Positions 12,609-14,219 of a stretch of DNA of 14,219 nt are shown here, piece by piece. The translations under genes were made by a program, and so were the position numbers. Within the stretch, counting starts at the first letter, position 1; every line of letters starts with the position of its first letter. The stretch is from Nitrospirota bacterium (GTDB taxonomy: Bacteria; Nitrospirota; JAOUDF01), in contig JAOUDF010000047.1 of the NCBI GenBank assembly GCA_029859385.1, positions 1 to 14,219 on the forward strand. The letters are read 5' to 3'. The notes beneath the pieces are model-generated. The model saw only the letters and a list, made by a program, of their open reading frames with translations, ran no database searches and was not told where the DNA came from.

Positions 12609-13427
12609 CTACTTGCGACGTTTTACGATATACTTGTCAGTGGCCTTGTTGCGCCTCGTCTTGATCCCCTCGGGCTTGCCCCATGGAGAGCACGGAGGAC
12701 GGCCACCTGAACTCTTGCCTTCGCCGCCACCCAGCGGATGGTCGACGGGGTTCATGGCAACGCCGCGAACCTTCGGACGCTTGCCCATCCAGCGGTTCCT
12801 GCCCGCCTTGCCGATGGACACATTCTCGTGGTCGAGATTGCCGACCTGACCGACCGTAGCCTTGCAGGCAAGCCGCACCATGCGCACCGCACCCGACTTC
12901 AGCCTTACCTGCCCGTACTCACCAACCTTGGCCATCAGCTGGGCAAAGCTACCGGCGCTCCGCGCCAGCTGCCCGCCGCGACCCTCGACAAGCTCGACAT
13001 TGTGAATGATCGTACCGACAGGTATGTTGTTCAGCGGCAGCGCGTTACCCGGCTTGATGTCCGCATCGGCGCTGGCAATGACGGTATCGCCGACATTAAG
13101 CCCGACAGGTGCGATAATATAGCGCTTCTCACCATCGGCGTAGAACAACAAAGCAATCCTGGCCGACCTGTTGGGGTCGTATTCAATTGACGCCACTTTG
13201 GCCGGGATTTCAACCTTGTTGCGGCGGAAATCGATAATACGATACGCCCTCTTGTGGCCGCCGCCCCTGCGTCGGCTGGTCACGCGGCCGTAACAGTTCC
13301 TGCCGCTGCTCTTGGTCTTCGATTCCAGCAGGCTCTTTTCAGGCTCAGAGCGTGTGATTTCCTTGAAATCATTGCCCGTCCTGAAGCGAACACCTGCCGA
13401 TGTGGGTTTATACGTCTTGACAGCCAT
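12609..13427 (-). CDS. rplB: 50S ribosomal protein L2
   Basis: L2 is the most conserved large-subunit protein; it supports the peptidyl-transferase centre and subunit association. The 272-aa sequence opens MAVKTYKPTSAGVR and has GRNCYGRVTSRRRGGGHKR at 42-60, an OB-fold then an SH3-like domain with VGNLDHENVSIGKAGRNRWM at 195-214, and the loop GVAMNPVDHPLGGGEGKSSG at 222-241. H230 matches E. coli H229; the second His of the usual HPHGGG is Leu here (L232). ATG start with TAGGAG upstream; TAG stop. Confidence 0.98.
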   Translation of the reverse strand: MAVKTYKPTSAGVRFRTGNDFKEITRSEPEKSLLESKTKSSGRNCYGRVTSRRRGGGHKRAYRIIDFRRNKVEIPAKVASIEYDPNRSARIALLFYADGEKRYIIAPVGLNVGDTVIASADADIKPGNALPLNNIPVGTIIHNVELVEGRGGQLARSAGSFAQLMAKVGEYGQVRLKSGAVRMVRLACKATVGQVGNLDHENVSIGKAGRNRWMGKRPKVRGVAMNPVDHPLGGGEGKSSGGRPPCSPWGKPEGIKTRRNKATDKYIVKRRK

Positions 13428-13442
13428 GTCGTCTCCTACCTC

Positions 13443-13733
13443 TTATGCCACTTCGAGAAGAGCTATCTTCTCTCCGGCCTTGAGCGTGACGATCGCCTTC
13501 TTCCAGTCGGCGCGCCGCCCTTTTTTCAGCCCAAAACGGACACTCTTCCCGTCATAATTTATCGTGCGGACATCCGCAACCTTCACGTTGAACAACTCCT
13601 GTACCGCGTTACGGATTTCAACCTTGTTCGCATCCTTGGCAACCTTGAACGCGTACTGATTAAGGCCTTCCTTCAGGAGGGCGCTCTTTTCCGTTATATA
13701 GGGCTTCAGAATTACGCTGTATGTCCTGTTCAT
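13443..13733 (-). CDS. rplW: 50S ribosomal protein L23
   Basis: L23 lies at the tunnel exit and is the main docking point for trigger factor and signal recognition particle. The 96-aa protein has ILKPYITEKS at 8-17, FKVAKDANKVEIRNAVQELF at 29-48 followed by NVKVADVRT, then the basic loop KSVRFGLKKGRRADWKKAIV typical of the family. The ATG overlaps the rplD TAA by one base (TAATG), implying coupled translation. TAA stop, 15 nt before rplB. Confidence 0.98.
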   Translation of the reverse strand: MNRTYSVILKPYITEKSALLKEGLNQYAFKVAKDANKVEIRNAVQELFNVKVADVRTINYDGKSVRFGLKKGRRADWKKAIVTLKAGEKIALLEVA

Positions 13734-14219
13734 TAGCGCACTCCCTCCTCAAGCTTCATAACCGCCTCTTTGGTAGCTATGACTGTTTCGAAGCGAACCA
13801 GGTCGTAGACGTTGATGTTGTTGACGCTGATCAGCTTGACACCGGCCAGGTTTCTGGACGCGAGGACCAGATTCTGATTCTTCTCCGCCACGATTACCAG
13901 AGCATTACCGGTAACCCCTATGCCATCCAGGATTGCCCTGAATGCCTTGGTTTTGGGTTCGGCAACCTCAATGGTTTCCACAACCTTCAGGCTACCGTTG
14001 GCTACTTTGGCTGAAATGGCGGACGCCAGCGCGCCGCGAGCGATCTTCTTCGGCAGCTCATACGAATAGCTGCGAGGGGTGGGACCAAAGGTGGTGCCAC
14101 CACCTACCCAGACAGGAGACCTGCTGCTGCCGGACCGAGCACGGCCCGTTCCCTTCTGCTTCCAGGGCTTCCTGCCGCCACCCCTGACCAGCTTACGGTT
14201 CTTGGTGGAGGCATTTCCC
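13733..14219 (-). CDS. rplD: 50S ribosomal protein L4 (5' part cut by window edge)
   Basis: L4 lines the exit tunnel with L22; in E. coli it also represses the S10 operon. The visible part is 161 codons plus stop. It starts inside the extended loop that reaches the tunnel: RKLVRGGGRKPWKQKGTGRA, then RSGSSRSPVWVGGG, FGPTPRSYSYELPKK, and a globular C-terminal part with VIVAEKNQNLVLASRNLAGV and the typical VNNINVYDLVRFETVIATKEAV. About 45 N-terminal residues are missing beyond the window, judged from the usual length near 207. There is no internal disruption. TAA stop overlapping the rplW ATG. Confidence 0.96.
   Translation of the reverse strand, partial: GNASTKNRKLVRGGGRKPWKQKGTGRARSGSSRSPVWVGGGTTFGPTPRSYSYELPKKIARGALASAISAKVANGSLKVVETIEVAEPKTKAFRAILDGIGVTGNALVIVAEKNQNLVLASRNLAGVKLISVNNINVYDLVRFETVIATKEAVMKLEEGVR

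Overview
This window is one continuous minus-strand ribosomal-protein cluster, the fused S10–spc–alpha arrangement. It carries 29 genes without a break. Transcription runs from position 14219 down to about 22. The order is rplD (partial)-rplW-rplB-rpsS-rplV-rpsC-rplP-rpmC-rpsQ-rplN-rplX-rplE-rpsN-rpsH-rplF-rplR-rpsE-rpmD-rplO-secY-adk-map-infA-rpmJ-rpsM-rpsK-rpsD-rpoA-rplQ, followed by a strong intrinsic terminator. No gap between genes exceeds 54 nt. There are no transposons, tRNAs, CRISPR arrays or plus-strand genes that I can support.

The organism is a bacterium of moderately high GC. The order infA-rpmJ between map and rpsM, zinc-type S14, four-cysteine S4 and L24, a zinc-LID adenylate kinase, and the RpoA and SecY sequence flavour suggest a lineage such as Desulfobacterota, Nitrospirota, Methylomirabilota or Acidobacteriota. 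This placement is inference from remembered family sequences and is not secure.

Region by region: 14219-10378 is the later S10 operon (L4, L23, L2, S19, L22, S3, L16, L29, S17). Positions 10350-5006 are the spc operon (L14, L24, L5, S14, S8, L6, L18, S5, L30, L15, SecY). Positions 5003-3356 hold adk, map and infA, which overlap or nearly touch each other and secY. Positions 3319-80 are L36 and the alpha operon (S13, S11, S4, RpoA, L17). Positions 61-22 are the terminator. Together the genes make core ribosome parts, the export channel, nascent-chain N-terminal processing, nucleotide balance, initiation factor 1 and the RNA polymerase alpha subunit.

Gene content is ordinary. Four points deserve a second look. 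(1) All six ribosomal genes with non-AUG starts encode small-subunit proteins (S3, S4, S5, S13 with TTG; S14, S19 with GTG), while all 14 large-subunit starts are ATG. (2) UAG is the commonest stop (16 of 29). (3) An 18-nt tandem duplication of the infA end carries a second in-frame UAG, has only synonymous differences, and keeps rpmJ in frame. (4) L17 has an Ala/Lys/Pro-rich hexad-repeat tail. I did not find a new gene system here.
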